64,000 nucleotides of DNA, taken from assembly GCA_963965975.1 (NCBI GenBank), contig OZ014423.1:2914001-2978000 (forward strand), read 5' to 3'. The notes beneath the pieces were generated by a model, which saw only the letters and a list, made by a program, of their open reading frames with translations, was not told the origin of the DNA and made no database searches. The DNA comes from Xestospongia bergquistia (Eukaryota; Porifera; Demospongiae; Haplosclerida; Petrosiidae). Both the position numbers and the translations under genes were made by a program. This document shows positions 21,705 to 33,032 of the stretch, piece after piece; position 1 is the stretch's first letter, and the number at the start of each line of letters is the position of its first letter.

Positions 21705-24700
21705 ATGTCTGACTTGGTTCACTGCTTTCTTTGTCAGTCCTTCAGAGGTTCCACTTTTGCAGATGTTGTTTGACACATTGGAACTGTACATGCTTTTGAA
21801 CCAGGTTTTAGTGTTGCATGCGGTATTCTTGGATGTCCTCGACGTTCTACATAACCATATACCAATTTTGCTTCATAAAAGAAACACCTTTATCGACATC
21901 ATCCTGAACTCTTGACAAGATATAATACAATAGGTAGTAGTAGTGTAGTTGTCCAAAGTTGTCATCCATGTTCTGTTGAAAATGGCACAGATTCTATCAC
22001 TGAAAATCAGAGTGATTTCTCATTTACTGTCTCTCATAGAGAAGACTTAAAGCGATCAGCAGCATTATTTATCTTAAAAACAGCTGAGGTTCATAAACTG
22101 ACTCTTACTTCTGTCAATGGGATACTTGAAGATGTCCAGCAACTTGTTGAAAGAACTGTACTGGATATTAGACGGCAAGTGGAATGCGCTCTCCAGAATT
22201 CTCAAATAGATGCGAATTCGATTCCAGCCCTTACTCACATTTTTGATGAAGAATACTTGCTTAATCCGTTCAGTGGCATCCAATCAGAGTATTTACAAAT
22301 GAAATATTTCAGAGACACATTCGGCCTAATTGTAAGCAGTAATTTTTACTTTTTATTAACTACTTTTTATTAAAAATATCTATATTACTATAGGAACCAG
22401 AAGAACGGGTATTGGGATGGTGTTTGGATCCAAAATCATCAGGGTTTAGCAGAATAAACCACATGTTCTATGACATACCGTTAAGATCCTCACTTGAGAA
22501 GCTTTTAAGAAATGATTGTGTTATGGAACAGGTATTACTTTATGCTTCACATGTGATATATCAATTCTTTTGTAGATCTACAACCCTCATAATTTATCAA
22601 ATGGCATGTTTGGAGACTATTGTGATGGCTCACAGTTTAAAGCACATCCACTTTTTTCAACTGATCCATTTGCCTTACAGATTCATCTCTATTATGATGA
22701 TATGGAGGTCTGTAACCCCCTCGGATCTAATACTAAGACACATAAATTAGGTTTGTGCAGTTTTTAACAAAATCATGTACTTGACAAAGTAATAATGTTT
22801 TGTAGGATTATTTTACTTTACCTTGGATAACATCAAACCAGATCTACGCTCAGCTCTCAAAACAATTCAACTATTGTGTGTGGTTCAGACAGTCTACATA
22901 ACGAAGTATGGTATTAATGAAATCCTCAGACCTGTGATGGATGTTATTCAAGAGCTTGAAAGTGTGACTTATCATGACATGACATAGTAATTTTTAGTAA
23001 TATTACTGATAATTGCCACTATAATAATATGTAATTTATGTAATTGATTTTGTAAATCATGTTTAGGAAGAGGGTATAACGTTTTTTGTTGATGGAGTTG
23101 AGAAGGTATTTCATGGTTCAATATCTGTTGTGTCAGGTGACAATCTGGCTAGCCAAGAGTTGGGAGGTTTTAAGTCTCTCAATGGAGCACTTAGAAAATG
23201 TCGTCATTGTATGGCTACTAGTGAAACAATGCAGACAAAGGTAATTGTTGTTTCATGATGATTTATTATAGGGAATTGCTTCATTCCTTTATTTTACCTG
23301 TATTTCTACTATTCCAGTTTAATGCCAGTAATTTTCAAATGAGGTCTAGACAGACCCATGACACATACTGTGCAAGGCTTAATGGTCCAATGAGTGAACA
23401 CATTGCAACAACTTATGGTATCTCAAAAACATCAGCACTTAATTTAAGTCGATATTTTCATGTAGCAGATGGTCTACCACCAGATTGCATGCATGACATA
23501 TTAGAAGGTGTATTACCATATGCGGTGAAGATGTTGCTACTGAGATTTGTTACTGAGCATCACTATTTTCATCTTGATGATTTGAATCATCGTATTGTCT
23601 CCTTTACATTTGGTCCTGTAGAGTCTAGTAGACCAAGCAGTATCTCTTCTGCAAGTCTCTGTTCTAATGACAAAACACTGAAGCAATCAGGTAAATTAAA
23701 CCAGCATAAATTAAATTTCTCATTTTAATAATCAAATTTATTTAGCATGTGAAATGTGGTGTCTGAGTCGTTACTTGCCATTGCTCATTGGTGATTTAGT
23801 CCCTGAAGATGATGATGATTGGCTAAACTTTCTTCGCTTGTTGGACATTGTTGACTATATTTTTGCTCCTGTGTGCTCAGAGGAAATTGTAGCTTATCTA
23901 GAACATCTCATTGAAACCTTTCTTTTAGAATTTAAGGCTAGTTACCCAGACAGCAGCATTACACCTAAGATGCACTACTTAGTTCACTATCCCCAACTCA
24001 TTCTGAGGTAATTAATCAGAAAGTTGTTTACAGTATTTAGTTTTTGATTTTATCTGCAAATAGATATGGTCCAGCAAGCCATTTTTGGTGCATGAGATAT
24101 GAAGCCCAAAACAATTATTTCAAACAAATAGCACATGTTGTAGGCAACTTCAAGAATATAGCCAAAACAGTTGCTATCCGCCATCAGCGTCTATCATGTT
24201 ACTATCTCTTAGATGATAACCTGTTTTTGGGCAATGATATTATCACTGGCAAGGGTAAGTATTTCAATGTGATAGTTTATATGGCTTATACTATTTCAAC
24301 GTTATTAGAGACTCTGTGTCAGATATCATCTCTGCCTCATTCAGACAAAATAAACATTCCTGGCACAACAGAAGTGTTCATGTATGTATACACAATTGGT
24401 AGTTTAAAGCAAAAACAATGACATGTATTTTTTTATTAGGTGTTCATGGGTGAAAAAATATCAAACTGTCTACAGACAAGGAAGCATTGTTATCCGAGAA
24501 GTTCATGATGACATGCCAATTTTCAGCAAAGTGGAATGCATTTTTTGTACAGTCAATAAAGAATTTTATTTGATAGTGAAGGACCTCCTATTCCCCGAAT
24601 ATTATTCCCACTTTCACTGTTACGTTTTTAATCAAACTAACCAAAATGATTGTTCATCTATACAGCTTATAAACATTAATCAGCTCAAAGATCACCACAC

Positions 24701-24782
24701 ATATCAATTACACCAAACTTTTGATCAACAATTGTCTGACTTATATTTCATTTGTTTGAAATACAATTTAATTAATGACTAA
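21705..24782 (+). pseudogene. CMC1 transposase, ten exons, three stops in exon 1
   Basis: Ten exons (21705-22331, 22394-22531, 22576-22750, 22806-22963, 23067-23240, 23318-23690, 23746-24007, 24064-24254, 24309-24381, 24440-24782) join in phase to 838 codons. Exon 1 starts MSDLVHCFLCQSFRGS, a C2H2-like zinc finger (later C..C..H..H), but has stops at 21771, 21852 and 21876. The core holds LYYDDMEVCNPLGS, GDNLASQELGGF with the CRHCMAT Cys pair, and ADGLPPDCMHDILEGVLPY. These are typical of CACTA-related DDE transposases of animals. Nine of ten exons are clean, so the stops are recent, or a downstream start is used. The enzyme would cut at the CACTG ends. Confidence 0.75.
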
Positions 24783-24998
24783 TTGTGTGTTCCATATATA
24801 TTGAAGGTGACGTTTTGTATCTTCTGTTGATAATTTTTTCTGAAGAACTTATTGTGATTATAAACATGGTCCATTTAACTTCAACAATACTGCTTACCAT
24901 GACCATATAGGTGTTTATAAGAAGATTTAAGTGGTGGGTAGACTTAGGACTTATCATCACTTCCATTTAATTATAACAGCCATGTGATTGATTCAAAT

Positions 24999-25836
24999 AT
25001 GGAGCAGATTGTACCATCCTGGACAGAGAAAGATAAAAAGGTAAACATCTTATTGAGCATATGTATTTATATTTCTGTGATTAGGAGAGTGTTATGTTTA
25101 CAAGACACATGTACTTTATTAGGCATGGAGAGTACATAAAGACGTCTGACGATATAACACAAATATTAACAGAATTAGGACAGACACAAGCACAGAAAAC
25201 TGGACAGATACTGACACAACAGTTAAGGAGACCTATATTTATTCACTCTTCGGACTTGACTAGAGCAAAACAGACAACCGAAATTTTAATGACGAACATG
25301 ACGGAACATGACCCAGTACTAACTTACAATGACATATTCCAAGAAGTTGGCTTTAAAAGCTGCCCACCATACATCACAACTGACTTTCATCATTTTACTG
25401 TAAGTTTATTCATTTATTTTGTCAATTAATTATGTAATATTTTGTTATTACTGTCAGAATGAGGCATATTACAAGAGAGCAGTAGATGCATTAAATAGTA
25501 TACTTTCTTTTAATAAAGAGTATATATGGTATGAAAAAGAAGCTACATGTATATATGTTTGTCATAAAAATATAATTCAGTTTCTTGTTGCAAGGTAAGA
25601 CGCTCTAATGTAGTGCTCAATAATTATTATAATTGATAAAAGTAATAACTTGTATACAACATAACCTTATGATCCATTATTATTGTTATTTATACTTGCC
25701 TAAACCTTTCTTTGCATCATGATTTTGTATTTTCCTTTGTATCAGGATTCTTAATGTCCCACTCATTGATATGAGGAAAGAACCATATCATCATTGTGGT
25801 GTTACATATTTTAAAGAAACAGGGAATAAAGTATAA
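24999..25836 (+). CDS. PGAM5-like histidine phosphatase, four intact exons, inside CMC1
   Basis: Exons 24999-25040, 25085-25399, 25458-25594 and 25746-25836 join in phase to 194 codons. The start is the ATG of MEQIVPSW. The phosphatase signature FIRHGEY gives the catalytic histidine (about residue 22), followed by FIHSSDLTRAKQTTEI, the phosphate-binding arginine region seen in PGAM5. The second histidine is in VCHKNIIQF (family: CH.NVIR). The C-terminal HHCGVTYF matches the PGAM5 end. PGAM5 removes phosphate from Ser/Thr or His on proteins; the human protein has an N-terminal membrane anchor that is absent here. The gene starts 217 bases after the transposase stop and lies well inside the transposon ends. 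It could be captured cargo; I see no damage. Confidence 0.8.
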
Positions 25837-26329
25837 AAAGTATATTACAACAAAACATATTATTAAGAAACTCATATTTAGTTCTTCAAGTTATTTTATA
25901 ATTATAGTACAATTATTGCATATATTCATATATTATAATTAATTTGACAATCATTATGATATTTCATTGATAAAAATTATTCAAAATTGTTATATTGCCT
26001 TACAATTTTCTGACATGATGACCAATTAGATATAAACAAACAATAGTGATATTTATCAATGGTAATGGCACTCGTGAACTAGCTGTGAAAGTATAACGTT
26101 TAACTTCTTTGATTGTTATATACTACTGATTATTATCCTCTCAAACAGAATTCTTCATTTACCTACAACTTTCAAGCTTTAGATATCAAACCTCATCAAC
26201 ACTACTGTGAGAGCTGAAAGTCTAAATTATGTATTATCCTATCTATAATTATGTTAACACTTAGCTTACCAATCCACACAGTTTATCAGTGGTTAGAAAA
26301 TGAACACACAAAAAGGTAAACTGCAGTCA
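25837..26329. other. non-coding part of CMC1
   Basis: No gene recognised between the PGAM5-like stop and the right subterminal repeats. Confidence 0.5.
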
Positions 26330-26485
26330 TGTCACGCCTCCATTGGTAATTACCACCTAATAGTGACTATCTATCACTTATGTAGTGCATTTGTTAGCAC
26401 AATCATTACCACCATAGTGGAAAATGAAATTGGTGTGAGTATTTCACCTTTGTGGTGGTGTTAGCCCACCTAAATTTTTGCAGTG
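26330..26485. repeat. right terminal and subterminal repeats of CMC1
   Basis: Carries ttaccacctaatag, attaccaccatagtgg and tttgtggtggtg before the inward CACTGCAAAAA end. The taccacc and atagtggaaa motifs are shared with the left end in inverted orientation. Confidence 0.6.
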
Positions 26486-26692
26486 TATATTCAGGTTTGG
26501 AACAGAAGTAATTGAAAAGCCTTTAGAAGCCATCTCAGTAAATGTCAGCTGCACTGACATGCATCATGCATGCGGAATGCAGGTTACACCCCTGAATAAA
26601 CTAATCATTGAATTCTAATGATATTCACATTTTCAATCTTGAAGAATGACGGGTGGCCACGGCCACCTAGACCCCCCCTAGCTACACCACTG
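26486..26692 (-). pseudogene. 5' end of the split hAT gene
   Basis: Read on the minus strand from the CAGTGGTGTAGC end, a G-rich run is followed after about 150 bases by an ATG opening MASKGFSITSVPNLN, which stops at the CMC1 boundary. The frame resumes at 19008 on the other side of CMC1. Confidence 0.65.
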
Positions 26693-28290
26693 ACTATCAT
26701 TTACTGTAACTGAATTAACCTTCCTAAAATCAATTCAAAATCTCCAAGATTGGTCTTTTTTCTCACCAAAACAACAATGTGAGACCAAGTGCTTTTGCTG
26801 GGTTGAATAATATTGTCTTTCAAATTTTTCTCAACCTCATTATTAACTTACACGCCTCAATGCTACAGAAAGACAGCACATAGGCTGTTTTATGGGTAGT
26901 GAAGTGATTTGATATTATGCCTGATTATAGAGATTTTTCTCCAGACATCCTGATTTTTCCATAGATAAATATTGGATTGAACACAATAATTCCTCTTATT
27001 TTAATGCATCCTCTTGAGAGAGGTTATCTGTAGGAACATTTAAAGCAAGAAATTGTTACATACTCTGGGGACTTTCCTCCAAATTTATGGTAGCTTTATC
27101 AGCAACAAGGTAAAAAAAGCAAACAACAAACCCTGTTCAATAGTCAATAATGGCATGATACTTCATAAGAAAATCTAATCCTAAAAGGCATTCCACTGGT
27201 AATTCCGTGATAACAACAAATTTATGCATTGTAGAGAACCCAACCTTAAAACTTACTAAACATCCACTGGTGCCACTATGTCAATGGGCAATCCATTTGT
27301 CCCAAATGCTTTGGTTTGCTGACTGATGATTAACAATGGGAACCTTGCCATCCATGACAGTTGAAATTGTAGCTCTGGTGTCAATAAGAAATGTTGTCGG
27401 AAATACTCCCACTTGTCCACATACACGTCACACTGTGTGAATAGTTTGATGATGATTGGGAGGGAAAGTCATTGAGTGTCCAGCCATTCCTCCCTCGCTC
27501 TGGCTCTTGGCCTGGCTGCTGCTCATTTAATGGATATCAATATTGATAATGACCCAAATCATTACATCTGTGAAATGAACATTGCTGACATCTCTACACT
27601 CCCATTGTATATGGTTAACTATAGTTTTGTTCTCAAGGGCAACAAAATGCTTTGTCAGCTGTTTTGCTGCTTGCTATAGCTATACCAGGGCCTCTTTGTT
27701 GCTAGCATTTCCAGGTTTGGCAAGATCTACCATTGTGCACACTTCCCACTAGTCCTCTAAGGTTGTTCCTCCAAACTGGGGTGCATACTGAACTTCTGTT
27801 TCTACCTTGGCAGCCTCCTCCATGGTACCAAGTCTTCCCTTCAGCAATACCTACTCTGCTATAGATGTTACCAGGTCCGTTAAAAATCGTTGAAGGAAGA
27901 ATATGCTTCTCTGAGTAACTTTCATAGCTCATTGGCCTAATCAACCACTTTGGTTTCCACTGTTTTCTATCGGTGAAACATTTGGCAGCAGACAAGGGGT
28001 CTTGGATCACATCGGCCTCTTCTGCCAGTGCTTTCCTTAAATTGTCTACACTTGCCTTAGATTCCTCTGGGAGCTCTACGTATGTATCTAACAATTTGCC
28101 ATGAAGTAAGGTCAGAATAATAGTGAGTTGTTTCCCTTCGTCCCATTCCTTTGGCCTTGCCACTAACTCCACTCTTGTCTATGTATGCTTGAGGTCTTCT
28201 TTCATAGTCTGGCAATGATATCTCCGCCTGTCCTGCCACAGTTATCTCACTCCTGACACCAGTATAACAAGTATAATGATGGACTGACAC
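26693..28290 (-). pseudogene. gypsy gag, protease and RT N-terminus (G2)
   Basis: Gag lies at about 28290-27702 and includes ARPKEWDEGKQLTIILTLL and LPEESKASVDNLRKAL, open for about 90 codons. Protease lies at about 27424-27138: FLIDTRATISTV, where the active-site DTGA is DTRA, then ECLLGLDFLMKY. The reverse transcriptase start lies at about 26850-26693: NIIQPSKSTWSHIVVLVRKK and the palm start ending VTVNDS. Many stops are present and the catalytic glycine of the protease is lost. Confidence 0.65.
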
Positions 28291-30299
28291 AACAACCAAT
28301 ATCTTTGAGACTAACATACAACGTTGTACAATGATTGTCATAATAATGAGTAATAGTGATGATACACCTACTAATGAATATACATACATTACAGCCTTAA
28401 TTTCAAAGTAAACAAAAGGATAAATTGTTTATCTCAAAGATGTCAAAGGTATATACCTTAAGGTACCATCCATACTTTATTGATAATAAACAAGAAGTCT
28501 GCCATATTTTCTGAATGTAAATATATATTAAATAATATTATATATTTAAAAAATCATCCTATAATTGTTTAAGAAGATACTGACTTTTAAGGTAGTATAA
28601 TTAGCTGTAATGTCAGGTAAAGAATATATCTATAGATTGCTACAATTATGTGCAGTGAAGCAAGCTATACAGTGAGGAGCTTTGAGCATGTAGTGGTAGG
28701 GTTAATAACATTCATTGGTTGCTGTGTGACTTGGCAGTTTTAGGATGTACTTTAATTTTGGTAATGACTATGTATAAAAATTGAATGAAATCAACAGAGT
28801 AGACATTCAAATATTATGCCCGGAGGTAATTATTATTATTTATTATACAATATGTTGTGGTGGATGTGTTCTCCAAGCAATCTGTTGTCACTTTTTTATT
28901 TACTATGTAATTAAATGATTCTTGTAATACTAGTGCAATTTATATATAGATAACAGTTGAGCATTTTAATAGTAGATGTTAAAGGTGCAATTATTATGAG
29001 TCCACTCCTTGTACCACACCTTAAATTTATCTGCTTCCTCCAACTGTGCTTCTGTTAATAAAAGAGAACAACTTTGAAGGAATCAACTGTCAGATCTGAA
29101 AGAAGGTCTACATTACTATCACATCAAAGGGATTGTGTAATTCCAGCCTTTGGAGACTAACCAATCTTGAACATGTTCTGCAGCCCAAATATCTTTATAA
29201 ATATGGTAAACTTGAATCTTCCCGTATCTCTCATTTGTACCTTTAGTCACATATATGTCACATGTTTATTACCACGTTATACCCTGCAAATATTTTTACC
29301 TCATTTTTTATATTAGGTACTTGGTGGTCATCCATTCAATAGTGCACTCTTGAATATTACAAACCATACAGTAACAATGAGTAACAGTGACTCAATTAAT
29401 CAAGTTAATCTGATCTGCAAGGACAAATAGCCCTCTGCTATATAAAGAATTTTACTAAGTTAACTCTTGAGTCATGTGTCTCATAGGTATTGTCAAATTT
29501 AATTGGCTTGAGGCATAATGTCACATTTGTGATATGAGAACCAAGAATGTTGAGCAAAAGCACCAGACTGCTTTTCACTTGAATATTGTGCCAGATAATA
29601 GTACACTCAAATTGAATATTATTTGTTACCTGCTACCACCTCAATACATTCAAATACTAAAACTATCTTTTTAAGAAATTTTTGAAAAATTGTTTTGTCA
29701 ATCCTTCCTTAAGTTTCAGAATTAAACAGATATAGTGTAAAAGGTAAGATTTTTTATGTTAAAGGATCAAACATCTTGAGTTTAACTGTAGTCAATTTTC
29801 GTTTTGATAACTTTATTAAAAACAAGGGAATTCATTTCAATACCACTTGAAAGATTTAATTTTTTCTGCACAAAACATAACTTTTTCTAATGCTAATTAA
29901 TATTTATAAAGTTGATATTTTGAAACCTTAATTTGAACATACTGTCTCTGCTTTTGTGAAGTTTTAAAACTAAAGAAACCTCCATAATTTTCACACTTTG
30001 CAACAGTAAACATGATTTTCGTTAGTGCTGCTGAAATAATCACTATAGTCAATTCAACTTGATTTTCATTACCATAAGTCCTTTTCTAATTCTTTCCTTT
30101 ACTCAGTATGTATGTACAAGTACACAAAGAGAATTAAAAGCAATTAAAATTAAAATTATGTATGTATAATACCTATCATTTATAGCTACTAAATTTATAG
30201 AAGGACAATCAGTAAACAGTTGTATTGTACATGTCAGTGATTTGAAGCAATGCTACTGTTTATTTAAATCTTTTTTTTTTCAATTTATTTCTTTATTTT
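28291..30299. other. 2-kb non-coding stretch
   Basis: AT-rich sequence without recognisable genes, tandem repeats or transposon ends. Confidence 0.4.
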
Positions 30300-30361
30300 A
30301 GATGTCAACAAGAATTTACTAGACAAAGCAATGAAGGAGGGTTATGCTACCACTAGGTGGA
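30300..30361 (+). pseudogene. possible host exon fragment at the DIRS edge
   Basis: After tttattttag the plus strand reads VNKNLLDKAMKEGYATTRWT and then meets the DIRS end. The wording (LL.KAL.EG.A.T.RTK) resembles the stretch just before a P-loop in NLR/ROCO-type GTPases, where it continues into a GxxGxGK motif. Here the DIRS sequence follows instead. The family guess is weak. Confidence 0.25.
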
Positions 30362-31205
30362 CTAAGTTCTATAATAAAATTTCTGAAAAACTGACCCAAA
30401 GGACCAGTCTGCTCCATTAAGGATGTCATTGGTTGTTATCCCCATGTTTGCAGCTGAGGTTGATGATGCCCCTCTCACTGAGTGGGCATTAAATATAGAT
30501 GTGTCCACACCTGCAGCTTCTAAGAGAGCCTTGCGACGGAGCATGAGGGCACTGGTTTATGAGGCTTAACAGTAGCAATAAGGAGTCATGTTTCCCCATT
30601 TCTGAGTAGCAATGTTCGTTTTTCATAATCCTTTAGAGTCCTGACAGGACAGAGATGCATGTCACTTGGGAATGAAGGGAAGAAGGCCCCAGGTATCTGT
30701 TTTGCAAGAGCACTGTGTAGGAACAATGCCCCATCTGGCTTGTACTGTGTTTCTGCACAATGTCTAAATGAGATAAGTCGGCTGACCTTGAAGGACAAGT
30801 GAGGGCAAGTAACATGGCTGTCTTCCAAGTCAGCTGTTTTAGTGATAGATCACAATTGTTGCCTATGGAGATAAGATAGTCCAAAACTATTTGTACATTC
30901 CATGTGTGACTGTATCTTAGAAGTAGAGGTCTGTCATTGAATATCCCCTTCAGTAATCAAGTAACCATTTGATGTTGTCCAACACTATAACCATCCACTC
31001 TCTCATGTACTGATGAGATGGCTGAACGATGGGCATTAATGGAGTTATACTTATAGCCCTCACTATGAAGGTGGGCAAGAAAATTTACCACGTTAATCAC
31101 AGGGCCCGAAAAGGGATTTGAACCCCCTCTATCACACCAGCTATGCCACCTCCCAAAGAGTGAGTCGTAACACTTGTTGGTTTTTGACCTCCATGATTTG
31201 AGCAT
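30362..31205 (-). pseudogene. DIRS tyrosine recombinase
   Basis: The N-terminal DNA-binding part (31205-30957) reads DSLFGRWHSWCDRGGSNPF and VNFLAHLHSEGYKYNSINAH. The catalytic part is broken into frames: TCPSRSADLSHLD with the first arginine, a central strand region, AHSVRGASS with the HxxR pair, and FQKFYYR with the nucleophilic tyrosine. Frameshifts near 30950, 30830 and 30570 break it. The enzyme would integrate the circular DNA copy by strand exchange. Confidence 0.75.
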
Positions 31206-31598
31206 GAGAATGGTAGCCTCTTGCGAAAGGTTCTGGCCTCTGTATCCCTGAGATGTGCCATACGGCCAATTGAGGCATCAACATCTCTTCCTCGTGATAT
31301 GTGCCCCTGAGAATCTTCCAAGATCAACGGGGGTGGCTTATTAGCATCTTCAGAACAACTGGGTACCAGGGTTGAGGCTTCCACACTGGGGCTATTAGCA
31401 CCAGTTGTACTCGTTGGGACTGGGCTTGAGATAGAACCCGACCTATTAGACACCAAGGGGGGGTTGGCATACCCCTTCCCAAGGGACCACCAATCCTGTA
31501 GAAATGCATCTGTTGCCATGGTATAGGGATTTGGCCGCCAACTGAATTAGACTTGGAGGTCCACTTCCAATTCGTCTGAATATGGCAGGGTTCAACTG

Positions 31599-32096
31599 CT
31601 AGTCTGTAAGGTCTATCATTGTTTTGATCCTGGGAGGTGTTGGGCTATGATGTGTATGTTCCTTTCCAGACACCACATCCACAGATTCCTTGCCAGGATT
31701 ATAAGCTCCCTTGAAACAGTTCCAACAAAGTTGTTGATGTAGGCAACCGCTGTTGTGTTGTCTATTATGAGGAGAACTGAATATGCCTGTCCTGTTCTCG
31801 GCAAATGTTTGAATGGCAAGAGTTGCTGCCTTGAGTTTCAAGCAGTTGATATGGCTCCTTCTCTCCCGATTGGACCAGGGACCTCCTGTCTTTTGGTATG
31901 GTTGTCCCACCATCTTATTTCGTTCTGGCACTCCTGGTCCAGTGTTAACTGAGCTTTGTAGTCTTAGAGACCCTTGTTCAACGCGACAGACAACTTCATT
32001 TGCAAGTGTCAGTAGAACAAAGTAGTCGGGGGGAATTACCCGAGAAGTGGTATTCATTTTCCCAATTAACTGTGCTAATGATCTGGCTGAAACCAC
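31599..32096 (-). pseudogene. DIRS RNase H region
   Basis: Begins with ARSLAQLIGKMNTTSRV, the connection that follows the DIRS polymerase. The one-frame-over fragment (31819-31616) reads VLLIIDNTTAVAYINNFVG, the RNase H D.TTAV motif of this group, and a later block reads ERNIHIIAQHLPG. Two frames are involved, so it is broken. Confidence 0.65.
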
Positions 32097-32107
32097 TTCC
32101 TCCTTTC

Positions 32108-32720
32108 CTAACCTACAGACTCCGCCCTGATTTTCTTTAGCTTATCTGATGGAAGCTTTATCTCCATCGCCACAGTGTCCAATGTGAATCCTAGAAATTC
32201 CATTATCTGGGATGGCTCCAGAGTGGACTTCTGCTTTAGTAGGAAACCAAGATTGTCGAGCAGGTAGCACATCTCGGCTGCCTGTTTGATCAATAGCTCC
32301 TTGGATTCTGCTAATACTAGAATATCATCTATATGTATGGTATCAATCATATCCCCATCTCCCTGTAGCAACACTGGCATGTTTGAGAGTCTTGGTAAAG
32401 ACCCATGGAGCCGACGAGAGACCAGACGGGAGGCAGTTGAACTGATAATCTAGTCCCTGAAACCTAAACCTGAGGTACTGTTTGTGGGTGTTGTGGATTG
32501 GTACTGTGAAGAAGGCATCCTTGAGGTCTACTTTAACCATCCAATCATTCAGTCTCACAATCTCTTTTAAAGTGTGGATCCCTTCCATCTTGAAGTGTTG
32601 TGTCCGAACAAACTGGGTTAAGGCCTTTAGATTGATGACTGGCATCCGACCTCCATCCTTTTTTGGGACGAGAAAAATAAGTTGGCGTAAAACTATCTGT
32701 TGATTTGTTACCGCAGACAC
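32108..32720 (-). pseudogene. DIRS reverse transcriptase
   Basis: Two overlapping frames cover the domain: FLVPKKDGGRMPVINLKAL, VKVDLKDAFFTVPI, LPSGLSSAPWVFTKTLK, and the catalytic box HIDDILVLA in the second frame. FLGFTLDT and ELPSDK-like residues follow. The DD pair is intact, but a frameshift at about 32350-32380 separates it from the N-terminal half. Confidence 0.8.
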
Positions 32721-33032
32721 TGCTCCTTTCAGTATGAGTTCTCTTACCTCCTCGAGGAAAAGGTGGTTCTGTTCTGGAGTATAATGTGGTGTGTGTAGAA
32801 TGCAATGTTGGTCTGGTTCTTTTAGGAAGTCTATGTAATACCAATGTATTGTGTTGAGGACCCCACTGATCCTTTGTAATGACTTCCCAATTTTCTAGGA
32901 AACGCTGTAGCCACCCGGCTAATTTGTGAGTCATAACTATAGAGACCACACTCATGCATACTAATTGATTTATTAACATACTTTTTTGAATTTCTTCCAA
33001 ATTGTAAAATGGATGTATCTGTGTATTGTATA

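Larger units (their letters stand above)
19009..26485. mobile_element. CMC1: 7.5-kb CACTA/Mirage-like transposon with two extra genes
   Basis: Both ends read CACTGCAAAAA pointing inward (19009-19019 and 26475-26485). The dinucleotide TA flanks both sides (19007-19008 and 26486-26487). Deleting the element with one TA leaves an open hAT frame through the join, which confirms the ends. Inside are a SAMD3-like gene (minus), a transposase gene (plus) divergent from it, and a PGAM5-like gene (plus). CAC.. termini and a 2-bp TA duplication fit the CACTA-Mirage-Chapaev superfamily; which branch is not settled. Confidence 0.8.
17708..26692 (-). mobile_element. TTF-type hAT transposon relic, split by CMC1
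   Basis: The ends are inverted repeats: CAGTGGCGTAGCTAG at 17708-17722 and its complement form CAGTGGTGTAGCTAG at 26678-26692. The flank actatcat at 26693-26700 has a shortened partner, actag, at 17703-17707, fitting a decayed 8-bp hAT target duplication. The insertion cuts the G2 reverse transcriptase. The transposase fragments inside run on the minus strand, and the element is itself cut at 19008/26486 by CMC1. Confidence 0.8.
17060..28290 (-). mobile_element. decayed gypsy element (G2), split by a nested insertion
   Basis: Gag, protease and the first part of reverse transcriptase lie at 26693-28290, and the rest of reverse transcriptase lies at 17060-17707, all on the minus strand. The two RT halves are contiguous in the protein: the left half resumes where VTVNDS ends on the right. 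Everything between (17708-26692) is a later insertion. No LTRs were recognised. Confidence 0.75.

Noticed and set aside
31755..32025. Open frames on the plus strand in the DIRS region
   Set aside because: They are antisense shadows of the RNase H part; the minus strand has the recognisable motifs.
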